Assembly: GCA_021824575.1 (NCBI GenBank) | Contig: JAKAKJ010000092.1 | Span: forward strand, 1-32,415 | DNA length: 32,415 nucleotides | Direction: 5' to 3' | Origin: Chloroflexota bacterium | Lineage (GTDB): Bacteria; Chloroflexota; Anaerolineae; Anaerolineales; Villigracilaceae | Part shown: piece by piece, positions 7,951 through 16,080 of the stretch | Layout: every line of letters starts with the position of its first letter | How positions within the stretch are numbered: position 1 is the stretch's first letter | Made by a program: the position numbers and the translations under genes | Notes under the pieces: model-generated | Database searches by the model: none | Seen by the model: the letters and a program-made list of their open reading frames with translations, nothing else | Told to the model about the DNA's origin: nothing

Positions 7951-10650
7951 ATGATAAAGATAAGTTCAAGATCGGCTTCGTTTGTTTTAAAAATAGCGGC
8001 CCTATTATTGACAATATTGATCCTTGCCCTTCCCGCGAGCGCCGTCCACGCTGACCCGCCGGACATGTACGCGCAGAATCAATCCATCTCGATTCAGCCA
8101 GATGGCCTTCACGTTGACTGGAAGATCGCACCGGGACCCGTTATTGCCGATGCGACATGGCAAGCCGCCGACCTTAATCACGATGGTTCCATCAGCCAGC
8201 AGGAAGCGGCAGCTTGGACAAAGCCGTTCATTGCCGGATATTCAATCAATGCCGATGGCAATCCTATCAACTTGATTCAGACCGAAAATGTCCGGTGGCC
8301 CGCCTCAGTGGACAGCCTCCGCACGGGGCAGGATGCAATTGAAATCCAATTGCTCGTCAAATTGCCGAATGGCCTGACCGGCAAGCATTCAATCCAAATA
8401 AACAATTCATATCTTGAATTAAACAGCCTCAACTGGTTCTCACTCACAGGAGAATCTGGATTTTCTTTTGATCAACCGAGTCAGGATAACAACAAACTTG
8501 GTTTCAATCTTTATTTCCCCAATTCATCTAGCGCTTCAACATCCAGCATGACTTCATGGAATAGCGGCATCCCAAACCTGCCGGGATTTACTGGCACAAT
8601 TTCAAAGCTCGCAATCAACCTCGCCGCGCCATCTTCGCCAACGCAACCACAGTCACAGACACAAGCGCCAGTCGCGCCGACCAGCGCAACACCGTTTACT
8701 GCGGCGTTAGTTGGACTTGTCAAAACACAGCAACTCTCGCCATTGTTTTTAATTGGCGCATTTTTGCTTTCGCTCGTTTTGGGAAGTTTGCACGCGCTGA
8801 CACCTGGTCACGGAAAAACATTGGTCGGTGCGTACCTGGTTGGTTCACACGGAAAAATTCAGGATGCGGTTTTTCTCGGTGCGGTGGTCACGGTCACGCA
8901 TACTGGCTCGGTTTTACTACTTGGCCTGATAACACTTGTTGCCTCGCATTTTATTCTTCCATCGCTGATTACGCCGTGGCTGGAAATTTTATCAGGTTTG
9001 CTCGTGATCGGCTTTGGAATCAATCTGCTCTTACAACGCAGGCGAGATTTTCTCGCATGGTCAAAGAAGAAAAACCCTGATAACAAGACAGGAATCAATA
9101 TTCAATCCGCAACCGTAATTCAGCCGCACAGCCACGAATTACTTCATTCTCACAGCCATGCACATGATGGTCACATTCACGAACATATACATGGCGAATC
9201 CGTTCATGAACATTCCCATACGCTGCCAGACAACAAGGTGACATGGAAATCTTTGCTCACGTTGGGCATCAGCGGCGGACTGGTTCCCTGCCCCGACGCG
9301 ATTGCCATTTTGCTGGTGGCCGTCGCCATCAACCGCATTCCGCTTGGGATGATGATGATCGTGGCATTCAGCATCGGGCTTGCATTGGTATTGATCACGA
9401 TTGGCGTTGCGATGGTCCAGGGAATGCGCTTCGTCACGCGCAGTGAGTTTCTGAATCGCTTCAGTGTTTACACGCCGGTCATCAGCGCGGTAATTGTTCT
9501 TGGCTTGGGTTTCGCGTTGACGGTCAACGCGATCAATTCATTTCGATTTGCGACAACCGTTTTAGCGGCGCCCGTTTCAAGTCCGGTAGCGAGCGCAGAT
9601 TTACCGACGCCATCCGCCGCGTCGACATCAGTTGTCCAACCGATGCGATTGCTTTATATCGCGTCCGACAGCCAGGGTCACGATCAACTTTTTGCAAAAC
9701 AACTTTCCGGCGGCGCAGCCATCCAATACACGCGGGAACCTTCGGGCATTGTGAGCTATTCGCTTTCGCCCGACCAGCGCACAATTCTTTACACGGTCTT
9801 CGAGCCGGATAACAGCACTTCGATTTGGGCAATCAATTCAGACGGCAGCCAGAATCGGCTTGCCTTGAAATGTCCGCAGACGGAATGCGGCTCGCTACAA
9901 TGGTATCCCGACAGTCAACGAGTTGTGTATGAGCGTTTGGAAAACGCGCAGGATTCGGCGCTGGCGCGCTTCAGCATTTGGTGGCTGGATGTTTCGACCG
10001 GGAATACTCAGCCGGTCTTCCGCGACCAAACATTTCCGAGTATTGCCGCAAAGTTTTCGCCGGATGGTCAATGGTTGAGCTACATTTCCCCGGCAACCAA
10101 CACGCTCACGCTTTATCGTTTGAAAGATGGACACACAATTTCATTATTGCTCAACTCGCAACAAATGATCCCAGAGACTTGGAGTCCTGCGAGCGACTCG
10201 CTCATCTTTGGCACACCGGCAAGTTCGCAGGATGGCGCGCCGATTCACGTCCAGCGATATGTTTTGGATTCTGGTCGGACGATTGACCTGGGCGATATGA
10301 ATCACGGCGCGTCGGATTATTCCGCATCATGGTCGCCGGATGGAAGCTGGATCGCCGTTGATCGCGATGTTCCCTCATCTGACGGCTCCGCGCCGAGCAA
10401 CCAAGTCTGGCTGGTCAAACCGGATGGAACCGACGCTCACGCGCTCCTGACAGAATCCGGCGCGTCGTATTCTGACATCATTTGGTCGCCAGATGGAAAA
10501 TCAATCATCTATTCGCGATACTCTTTACAAAATACATCCAACGGCATCGGGCAATTTGACATTTATCAAACCGACATCCAAACCGAGAATTCAACAAAAC
10601 TGGTTGCCGACGGCGATTACCCAACACTGCTGCCACAGCAAAACAGATAG
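7951..10650 (+). CDS. NicO-type nickel/cobalt transporter fused to a PD40/TolB-like propeller
   Basis: The 899-residue protein has four parts. A signal peptide (about 1-33) is followed by an extracellular domain with an EF-hand-like loop (DLNHDGSISQQE, about residues 74-85). A Pro/Gln/Thr-rich linker lies near 228-250. Six membrane helices (about 262-530) carry NicO signatures HALTPGHGKT (about 280), THTGS and GGLVPCPDA (about 442). Between helices 3 and 4 lies a long His-rich loop (about 391-427). The last 330 residues hold repeated SPDG motifs (SPDGQWLSYIS, SPDGSWIAVD, SPDGKSIIYSR), typical of PD40 beta-propellers. With a cleaved signal and six helices, the propeller should be outside and the His loop in the cytoplasm. 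The family moves Ni2+ or Co2+, often as efflux (RcnA-like). The propeller fusion is unusual. There is no clear ribosome site before the ATG. Confidence 0.85.
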   Translation: MIKISSRSASFVLKIAALLLTILILALPASAVHADPPDMYAQNQSISIQPDGLHVDWKIAPGPVIADATWQAADLNHDGSISQQEAAAWTKPFIAGYSINADGNPINLIQTENVRWPASVDSLRTGQDAIEIQLLVKLPNGLTGKHSIQINNSYLELNSLNWFSLTGESGFSFDQPSQDNNKLGFNLYFPNSSSASTSSMTSWNSGIPNLPGFTGTISKLAINLAAPSSPTQPQSQTQAPVAPTSATPFTAALVGLVKTQQLSPLFLIGAFLLSLVLGSLHALTPGHGKTLVGAYLVGSHGKIQDAVFLGAVVTVTHTGSVLLLGLITLVASHFILPSLITPWLEILSGLLVIGFGINLLLQRRRDFLAWSKKKNPDNKTGINIQSATVIQPHSHELLHSHSHAHDGHIHEHIHGESVHEHSHTLPDNKVTWKSLLTLGISGGLVPCPDAIAILLVAVAINRIPLGMMMIVAFSIGLALVLITIGVAMVQGMRFVTRSEFLNRFSVYTPVISAVIVLGLGFALTVNAINSFRFATTVLAAPVSSPVASADLPTPSAASTSVVQPMRLLYIASDSQGHDQLFAKQLSGGAAIQYTREPSGIVSYSLSPDQRTILYTVFEPDNSTSIWAINSDGSQNRLALKCPQTECGSLQWYPDSQRVVYERLENAQDSALARFSIWWLDVSTGNTQPVFRDQTFPSIAAKFSPDGQWLSYISPATNTLTLYRLKDGHTISLLLNSQQMIPETWSPASDSLIFGTPASSQDGAPIHVQRYVLDSGRTIDLGDMNHGASDYSASWSPDGSWIAVDRDVPSSDGSAPSNQVWLVKPDGTDAHALLTESGASYSDIIWSPDGKSIIYSRYSLQNTSNGIGQFDIYQTDIQTENSTKLVADGDYPTLLPQQNR

Positions 10651-11150
10651 ATTACCCAATGTGCAACTCTTTCTAATTTGGACGCGGAAAAGCGCGGAAA
10701 TTGCCTTGTCCAGAGTATTGAGTGGTCGGTTTTTGAATGGTGTGGAAGCTTGGAAGGTGGGACAATGACTGCGCGCAAATTTTGTCTTGCTATGGACAAA
10801 AAAAACATCATTATATTTTTCCTAAAACATCTTGATGTTTTTCCATCCAGAATAGCGTACTTGTTCAGGATGGCGAAGCTCGCGGTGGCGCAAGTGCTAT
10901 TGGGATTGTAGCACACTGTTCCGGCTATCCCGCCTTGCAAGGTGAACGAAATTCCCCTTGCACCAGCACACATAGCTTGCAAAGGAGGTCATATTGTTTT
11001 AATGCTACCATACTTAAAAGCACTATCTTTGCACTTTCAAGTTTTAGTGCCATATCTAGTGGTCAGATCATCGTCTGCCCCAGCATGCCTGGTGGTCTAA
11101 CCCCAAAAGTGCAAAGATAGTATTAAAAGTCTCAAGGTTCTTTCTTCACA
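10651..11150. other. Long intergenic region without a supported gene
   Basis: This gap of about 560 bp to the LacI gene shows no convincing coding sequence in any frame. It contains a short A/T hairpin at 10824-10841 (AAAACATC, two bases, GATGTTTT) followed by more T, a possible weak terminator for the transporter gene. It also contains a GGAGG at 10984-10988 not followed by an open frame of any length, and the inverted-repeat element listed separately. Its disordered look suggests remnants of old insertions, but I recognise no transposase. Confidence 0.5.
11021..11122. repeat. 102-bp MITE-like element with 16-bp perfect terminal inverted repeats
   Basis: ACTATCTTTGCACTTT at 11022-11037 is the exact reverse complement of AAAGTGCAAAGATAGT at 11106-11121. 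The element is bracketed by the direct repeat TTAAAAG (11014-11020 and 11123-11129), one base outside each arm, which looks like a 7-bp target duplication. The interior of about 68 bp has no open frame. It could be a miniature transposable element or the scar of a larger insertion sequence. It sits directly upstream of the lacI-type promoter. Confidence 0.55.
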
Positions 11151-11194
11151 TTGACACAACGTTTGCACTTGTGCTAAACTGAAAGTGCTTTCAT
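11151..11194 (+). promoter_or_regulatory. Promoter and LacI-type operator of the regulator gene
   Basis: TTGACA at 11151-11156, an 18-bp spacer and TAAACT at 11175-11180 form a sigma-70-like promoter. The operator TGAAAGTGCTTTCAT (11180-11194) overlaps the end of the -10 box. It is nearly palindromic and resembles the GAAAGCGCTTTC sites bound by LacI/CcpA-family repressors. The same 15 bases recur at 12390-12404, so autorepression is likely. Confidence 0.8.
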
Positions 11195-11216
11195 AAATCG
11201 TACCCAATGGCGAGTG

Positions 11217-12224
11217 ATGTGTCCTTTGAAGAAAAACCCTACCATTTATGATGTCGCCAAATATTCCGGCACAAGCATTTCAACCATTTCCCGAGTGCTA
11301 AATTCCCCTGATAAGGTTAATGTTGAAACGCGGCGAAAAGTTTCAGCGGCTATCGATGCTCTCGGATTTGTACCCAAGGCTGAGGCTCGTGCTCGCGCAC
11401 TTCGCCTGAACGGGCGAATTGGTGTAATGACCCCCTTTTTTACGGCACCTTCCTTCGTTCAACGTTTACGCGGTATCGCGGGAGGACTGTCCAAGAAGAA
11501 TTACGATTTGGTCATATATACGGTTGACTCAGTGGATCAATTACAGAGTTATCTTTCATCGTTGCCGCTTACGGGAAACTTAGATGGGTTGATCTTGATG
11601 TCGCTACCAATCGAAGACGTTGCTGTGAACCGCTTGCTTAAGCACCATATCCCAACTGTATTGATTGAATTCCCCCACAAAAAATTAAACAGTGTCGAAA
11701 TTGATGATATAGGTGGCGGTCGGATGGCTGCCGAATATCTTGTCGCCAAAGGACATCGCCGAATCGCATTCCTAGGTGATACTGATTTGCCTGAATATTC
11801 TATTCACCCTGTCAGCTTGCGTTTGGTCGGTTTTCGACAAGCCTTGCAGGAAGCAGGGATCACGCTTACCGATGAGTTTGTGCGCTTGGCGCCTTACACA
11901 ATGGAGCAGACTCGTCAGGTGGCAATCGAACTTCTAAGCGCATCGAACCCACCTACTGCGGTTTTTGCCGCCACTGACTTTCAGGCTTTGGGTATGCTAA
12001 AAGTTGCGCGCCATCTTGGAATCAAAGTCCCGGAGCAGTTGGCAGTAATCGGTTTTGATGATCTCGATATGGCAGAGTATGCGGATCTGACCACCGTTCG
12101 TCAACATCTGGACGAATCTGGGCGTCTGGCGATTGAGATTTTACTTTCGCACATAGCGGATAATTCGCGTCCGGTTCAACATATTAACCTTCCCCTGAAC
12201 ATTGTAGAACGCATAACAGCTTAA
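11217..12224 (+). CDS. LacI-family transcriptional repressor of the sugar locus
   Basis: About 335 residues with a LacI-type helix-turn-helix and hinge at the N-terminus (TIYDVAKYSG, ISTISRVLNS, then AIDALGFVPKAEARALR-like hinge). The periplasmic-binding-protein-like sensor domain follows, with the family signatures DIGGGRMAAEYLVAKGHRRI, FAATDFQALGMLKVA and VIGFDDLDMAEYADLTTV. It binds a sugar effector and represses transport and catabolism genes. The ATG at 11217 is used; a GTG immediately before it at 11214 is possible. No strong ribosome site is visible. Its promoter carries the same operator as the promoter of the downstream binding-protein gene, so it very likely represses both. The ligand is probably the sugar handled by the genes at 12716-19299. 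Confidence 0.93.
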   Translation: MCPLKKNPTIYDVAKYSGTSISTISRVLNSPDKVNVETRRKVSAAIDALGFVPKAEARARALRLNGRIGVMTPFFTAPSFVQRLRGIAGGLSKKNYDLVIYTVDSVDQLQSYLSSLPLTGNLDGLILMSLPIEDVAVNRLLKHHIPTVLIEFPHKKLNSVEIDDIGGGRMAAEYLVAKGHRRIAFLGDTDLPEYSIHPVSLRLVGFRQALQEAGITLTDEFVRLAPYTMEQTRQVAIELLSASNPPTAVFAATDFQALGMLKVARHLGIKVPEQLAVIGFDDLDMAEYADLTTVRQHLDESGRLAIEILLSHIADNSRPVQHINLPLNIVERITA

Positions 12225-12355
12225 TAACTGATGTTACGCACCATGCGACCAAATACTGGCTAATCTACATAGCTGCCCGGATTTCGCCCAAACCTGATTG
12301 ACCGAAGTTAGCATATTGTGTGGTGTCCATGTAAAGTGAGGTAATGATTTTCGTA

Positions 12356-12404
12356 TTGACTCTTGTTAGGCGTCATGCTACAATGCGATTGAAAGTGCTT
12401 TCAT
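12356..12404 (+). promoter_or_regulatory. Promoter and LacI-type operator of the ABC transporter operon
   Basis: TTGACT at 12356-12361, a 17-bp spacer and TACAAT at 12379-12384 match a strong sigma-70-like promoter. TGAAAGTGCTTTCAT at 12390-12404 covers the expected transcription start and is identical to the operator before the regulator gene. A repressor bound here would block initiation. Confidence 0.85.
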
Positions 12405-12715
12405 CAAAACACTTTCCATTCATGTGCGAGCGACATAAAATTTGTGTTTTGTAATTCGAATAACGGCTGAATAAAGATGGAAATAACCAATGCTTAGCTT
12501 TCTTTGCATAAACCGAGTTGGAAATGCTTGGATCATGGCTTTCATTGCGAATAACAAAACAAAGCAACCATCAATCACGAAGCATCTGGATAATGCGTCT
12601 GCAATGTATTGAAGGAGGTGGCCTCAAACAGAGAAACTGTTGTTCTACACGCAAGCAACAATCCAAATCTCTCAAAAAGATATTGTCCCACCACGCAAAC
12701 GAAAAGGAGAAGAAC
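12405..12715 (+). other. Long untranslated leader of the binding-protein gene
   Basis: About 310 bases separate the operator from the ATG of the binding-protein gene. A short frame of 41 codons at about 12490-12615 lacks a good ribosome site and has no recognisable product. A GGAGG at 12612-12616 is not followed by a start codon. No known riboswitch fold was recognised by eye. The length leaves room for post-transcriptional control, but nothing specific is seen. Confidence 0.45.
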
Positions 12716-14134
12716 ATGAATAAAATCACGGTGCGATTGCTGGCACTGGCGGTGATAAGTGGCATACTTCTAGGCGCATGCTCACCTGCCACAACTGCCG
12801 CCCCTTCCGAAACACAAGCCCCTGCTCCAACTCAGGCCCCTGCAACCCAGCCTCCCGCTACGGCGGCTGCCACCGTAGCGCCCACACAGGCTGCAACTGC
12901 CTCTGGTCCCAATTGCGGGACCGCGCCGGTAACCCTCAATGCCTACTTTGAAACGGGCTTCGATCTGCCCTTCAAGCTTTCCGACGAGTTCACGAAGGAA
13001 TACCCAAACGTTACCTGGGATATCAAACAAGATCAGTTTGCAAACCTCATCAACGAAACACCGCGCCTCCTCTCTGGTGATAATCCTCCAGATCTCATCA
13101 GACTGCCAACCATGGTATCGTTTGCCAAGCAGGGATTGCTCAAGAACCTTGATGGCTACGCCACTGCTTTTGGCTGGGATAAATGGCCGATGGCACAAAT
13201 CAACCAGAATCGAGTCGCGTCAGACGGCACACGAGGTTCCGGCTCGCTCTACGCATGGGGCCTCAACTATAGCCTGACCGGGGTCTTCTATAACAAAAAG
13301 CTAGCTGCTCAAATCGGGATGACCCAACCGCCAGCAACTCTTGCTGACTTCGATGCTCTGCTTGCGAAGGCCAAAGCGGCTGGGCTCTTGCCGATCATGC
13401 AATGGGGTAGTGCCAAAAGCGGCATGGGACTCGCATTCCCGTTGCAGGCGCTCATGGCGTCCATAGGCCCAACGCAGCCCATCAACGATTGGATTTTCCA
13501 GAAGAAAGGTGCCACGATCGATACCCCTTCGAATCTGACTGCTGCCCAGCATCTCCAACAGTGGATTCAAGCGGGCTACTTTCCACCTGATATCAATGCC
13601 ATCGAGTACACTGACTCTAATGCCCGTTTCGTCAAGGGCGAGGGCGTCTTCACCTTTAATGGCGACTGGGAGAACGCCGATTATGATAAGAACATGGCTG
13701 GCAATGTTGGGTTCTTCCTGATGCCACCTGCAACGGCCGGAGGTGACCCGGCGGCTATGTCTGCTCCGCTAACCTATGGCATCGCAGCCAACGCCAAGAA
13801 TGCGGATTGCGCCGCCTTCTTCCTCAACTGGGTAGCCACAAACCCAACTGCGCGCCAGATCGACGTTACCGTTGGTGGCTCGAATCCAGGCGGACCTTCG
13901 GATGCAACCATGCCGACTGTAACCGCAGGCTCGGTCACAAACGATACGCTGGCTGCTGGAGCTGTGGTCAATAAGGCTGGCACGGCGATGGATTTCATCG
14001 CCAACTCTACAAGCTCCATTTTTGCCCAGGGCTGGACACCCGCGCTCCAGAAGATGGTCGGCGGCAAGGAGGATGCTGCCAGCCTCCTCAAGGATGTTCA
14101 GGCCGAATACCTGCTGGAACTCTCTCAGCAGTAA
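12716..14134 (+). CDS. Sugar ABC transporter substrate-binding lipoprotein
   Basis: A 472-residue protein with a lipoprotein signal: charged MNKITVR, hydrophobic core, lipobox LLGAC with Cys at about residue 21. A Pro/Thr/Ala/Gln-rich tether (about 22-62) follows, typical of anchored binding proteins in monoderm or Chloroflexi cells. The rest is an SBP_bac_1 fold (LSDEFTKEYPNVTWDIK, GDNPPDLIRLP, GVFTFNGDWENADY). It should capture an oligosaccharide or disaccharide outside the membrane and deliver it to the two permeases encoded next. The ATG at 12716 is chosen over upstream in-frame codons because AGGAG lies about 10 bases before it and the signal peptide starts there. It heads an operon under a LacI-type operator. 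Confidence 0.93.
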   Translation: MNKITVRLLALAVISGILLGACSPATTAAPSETQAPAPTQAPATQPPATAAATVAPTQAATASGPNCGTAPVTLNAYFETGFDLPFKLSDEFTKEYPNVTWDIKQDQFANLINETPRLLSGDNPPDLIRLPTMVSFAKQGLLKNLDGYATAFGWDKWPMAQINQNRVASDGTRGSGSLYAWGLNYSLTGVFYNKKLAAQIGMTQPPATLADFDALLAKAKAAGLLPIMQWGSAKSGMGLAFPLQALMASIGPTQPINDWIFQKKGATIDTPSNLTAAQHLQQWIQAGYFPPDINAIEYTDSNARFVKGEGVFTFNGDWENADYDKNMAGNVGFFLMPPATAGGDPAAMSAPLTYGIAANAKNADCAAFFLNWVATNPTARQIDVTVGGSNPGGPSDATMPTVTAGSVTNDTLAAGAVVNKAGTAMDFIANSTSSIFAQGWTPALQKMVGGKEDAASLLKDVQAEYLLELSQQ

Positions 14135-14191
14135 TGGGCTTATGGCCGCGGGATAATTACACTTATCCAGTTGAAGGTAAAATCTAAAGAG

Positions 14192-15121
14192 ATGTCAGAA
14201 AACCGTCCGGCGGCTCTTTCAATCTCCCAGCGAACCTACTTGAGCAAACGGGTCCGCTGGGAGACCATTGGTGGCTGGCTCTTCGTACTGCCTGCGCTGC
14301 TCATGTACACGGTCTTCGTGATCCTGCCTCTCATATTGACCATCCTGTACTCGTTCTATCGCTGGAACGGCATCGGTCCAATGACTTGGGTCGGGTTGAA
14401 AAATTACGCCACCGTCTTCGAGGTACCCGACCTGCTTGGGACGATCTTCAATGCTTTCTGGCTGGTCGTATGGTTTAGCTTTATTCCGGTGGGCTTGGGC
14501 CTTGTTGTTGCGAGCGTAATCCACCGCGTGGCGACGGGGCGCCTAGGAGCAATAGCTCGAACCGTTCTGTTCCTGCCACAAGTCATACCGCTCGTCGCTG
14601 CCGGTATCATCTGGGGCTGGTTGCTGGCTCTGCCGGGCTTAATCAACCAGATTCTCAACGCCGTTGGGCTTGGCGCCTTCACCCGCGCTTGGCTGGGCGA
14701 CTTCGACTTCGCTCTCCCAGCTGTTGGCCTTATCGGGATCTGGGTTCTGTTGGGATTCTGCACTGTCTTGCTGTTGACCGGTATGACAAAGGTTGACCCG
14801 GCTCTTTATGAGTCCGCGAGAATCGATGGCGCTGGCTGGCTCCAGGAGTTCCTAGCAATCACCGTTCCGCTTCTCAGATACGAGATCGGCGTGTGCCTAA
14901 CCGTTACTGTGATTGCCGCGTTGGCGGCATTTGACATCGTCTACGTTTCGACGGCCGGCGGGCCAGGCAACTCGACGTCTGTTCCCGGTATCCAGATCTA
15001 CGTTTTGGCATTCACTCAGCGAGCGGTGGGTTTGGCATCTGCCCTGGCAGTTATGCTCATGGTTCTCGTGGTTTTGGTTATCATCCCGATCCAGTGGCTG
15101 AGCCGGGAGGGTATATCATGA
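14192..15121 (+). CDS. Sugar ABC transporter permease, MalF type
   Basis: This is a 309-residue integral membrane protein of the binding-protein-dependent permease family, with six predicted helices. The first is FVLPALLMYTVFVILPLI, and then comes the typical 'YSFYRWNGIGPMTWVGLKNY' segment. The EAA loop that contacts the ATPase is YESARIDGAGWLQEF (about residues 208-222), with the conserved Gly. A TTG at 14171 is in frame, but the ATG at 14192 (MSENRPAAL) with AAAGAG just before it is more likely. The stop overlaps the next start as ATGA. The sugar passed is set by the binding protein; no ATPase gene is in the cluster. Confidence 0.92.
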   Translation: MSENRPAALSISQRTYLSKRVRWETIGGWLFVLPALLMYTVFVILPLILTILYSFYRWNGIGPMTWVGLKNYATVFEVPDLLGTIFNAFWLVVWFSFIPVGLGLVVASVIHRVATGRLGAIARTVLFLPQVIPLVAAGIIWGWLLALPGLINQILNAVGLGAFTRAWLGDFDFALPAVGLIGIWVLLGFCTVLLLTGMTKVDPALYESARIDGAGWLQEFLAITVPLLRYEIGVCLTVTVIAALAAFDIVYVSTAGGPGNSTSVPGIQIYVLAFTQRAVGLASALAVMLMVLVVLVIIPIQWLSREGIS

Positions 15122-15942
15122 GGGTTGCTCGCGGCGAGCTCTGGGCAGGCCGGGCACTTCTTCTCGTCTTGATGACGATCACGATACTGCCCTTCATCAG
15201 CATCTTCACAACGGCGCTGCATCCGTCGGGGACTGTGCCCAACGGGCTCGACTGGCCCGTAAACCCGCAGTGGGGCAACTTCGTCCAAGCATTCAAGGTT
15301 GCAGATATGCCTACCCTCCTGCTCTCGAGCACATACATTGTCCTGGCTGTCGTGCCCATATCCCTGATTATCTCCACAATGGCCGGCTTTGCCATCGGGC
15401 TCCTCCGCGTCCCTGGTGCGAGCGCACTCCTCTTTCTATTCGTGTTTGGGCTGACACTCCCGTTCCCGGGAATCATCATCCCCATCTATATCTTAGAGCG
15501 AGGGATGCACATCTACAATACGAGACTTGCGATCGTACTGCCGCTGATCGCTTTGTATATGCCCTTCGCCGTTTTCTGGATGCGCGCTCACTTCGTCAAT
15601 ATGCCAACCGAAATCTCGGATGCAGCCCGCGTCGATGGCGCGAGCACATGGGATCTGTTCTGGCGCATCCACGTTCCGCTCGCGCGTGCTCCAATCACAT
15701 CGCTCGGGATCCTTATGTCTGTGTGGACGTGGAACCAGTTTCTCCTTCCGCTGGTGGTTGTAGAAGATCCATCACAGCGAACCATGGCCGGCGCGCTGGG
15801 AGCGTTCCAAGGACACTACGCGACCGATATCCCGTTGCTATGCGCCGGCACGCTACTGCTCCTAGTGCCGACCCTAGTGGTCTTTATCCTGTTCCAGCGC
15901 CAGATCATCGCAGCGCTGCTCCAGGGTGCAGTAAAAGGATAA
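15118..15942 (+). CDS. Sugar ABC transporter permease, MalG type
   Basis: A 274-residue permease with the compact MalG layout. The N-terminal helix and a periplasmic loop (SIFTTALHPSGTVPNGLDWP) are followed by the core helices. The EAA loop is SDAARVDGASTWDLFWRIHV (about residues 165-184). The ATG at 15118 overlaps the preceding stop by four bases and is served by GGGAGG at 15105-15110, so the pair is translationally coupled and probably forms the heterodimeric channel. No nucleotide-binding subunit follows; a shared MsiK-type ATPase encoded elsewhere would be needed. Confidence 0.92.
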   Translation: MRVARGELWAGRALLLVLMTITILPFISIFTTALHPSGTVPNGLDWPVNPQWGNFVQAFKVADMPTLLLSSTYIVLAVVPISLIISTMAGFAIGLLRVPGASALLFLFVFGLTLPFPGIIIPIYILERGMHIYNTRLAIVLPLIALYMPFAVFWMRAHFVNMPTEISDAARVDGASTWDLFWRIHVPLARAPITSLGILMSVWTWNQFLLPLVVVEDPSQRTMAGALGAFQGHYATDIPLLCAGTLLLLVPTLVVFILFQRQIIAALLQGAVKG

Positions 15943-16080
15943 GCCTTGGGATTACCCGAAGCAAAAAAGCCCCTGCGTAAAGGAATAGGGGAAGCATCGA
16001 TATCGTGTATCGGAAGAGCGGAAGGCGAATTATCCATCTTCCTGATATTGTTGGAGATAATCTGAGTCAGAGAGTACAAA

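Noticed and set aside
10747-10911. 48-codon frame starting ATG 10765 with a GGAAGG-like site upstream, in the gap after the transporter gene.
   Set aside because: Composition is low-grade, it contains the A/T hairpin, and no recognisable product or conserved pattern is seen.
12490-12615. Short frame (41 codons) in the leader of the binding-protein gene, a possible leader peptide.
   Set aside because: It has no convincing ribosome site and no run of a regulatory amino acid; it is treated as untranslated leader.
15970-16000. CCCCT...AGGGG hairpin after the MalG-type permease gene.
   Set aside because: The stem is only 5 bp and the A-run is on the upstream side, so it would not terminate rightward transcription.
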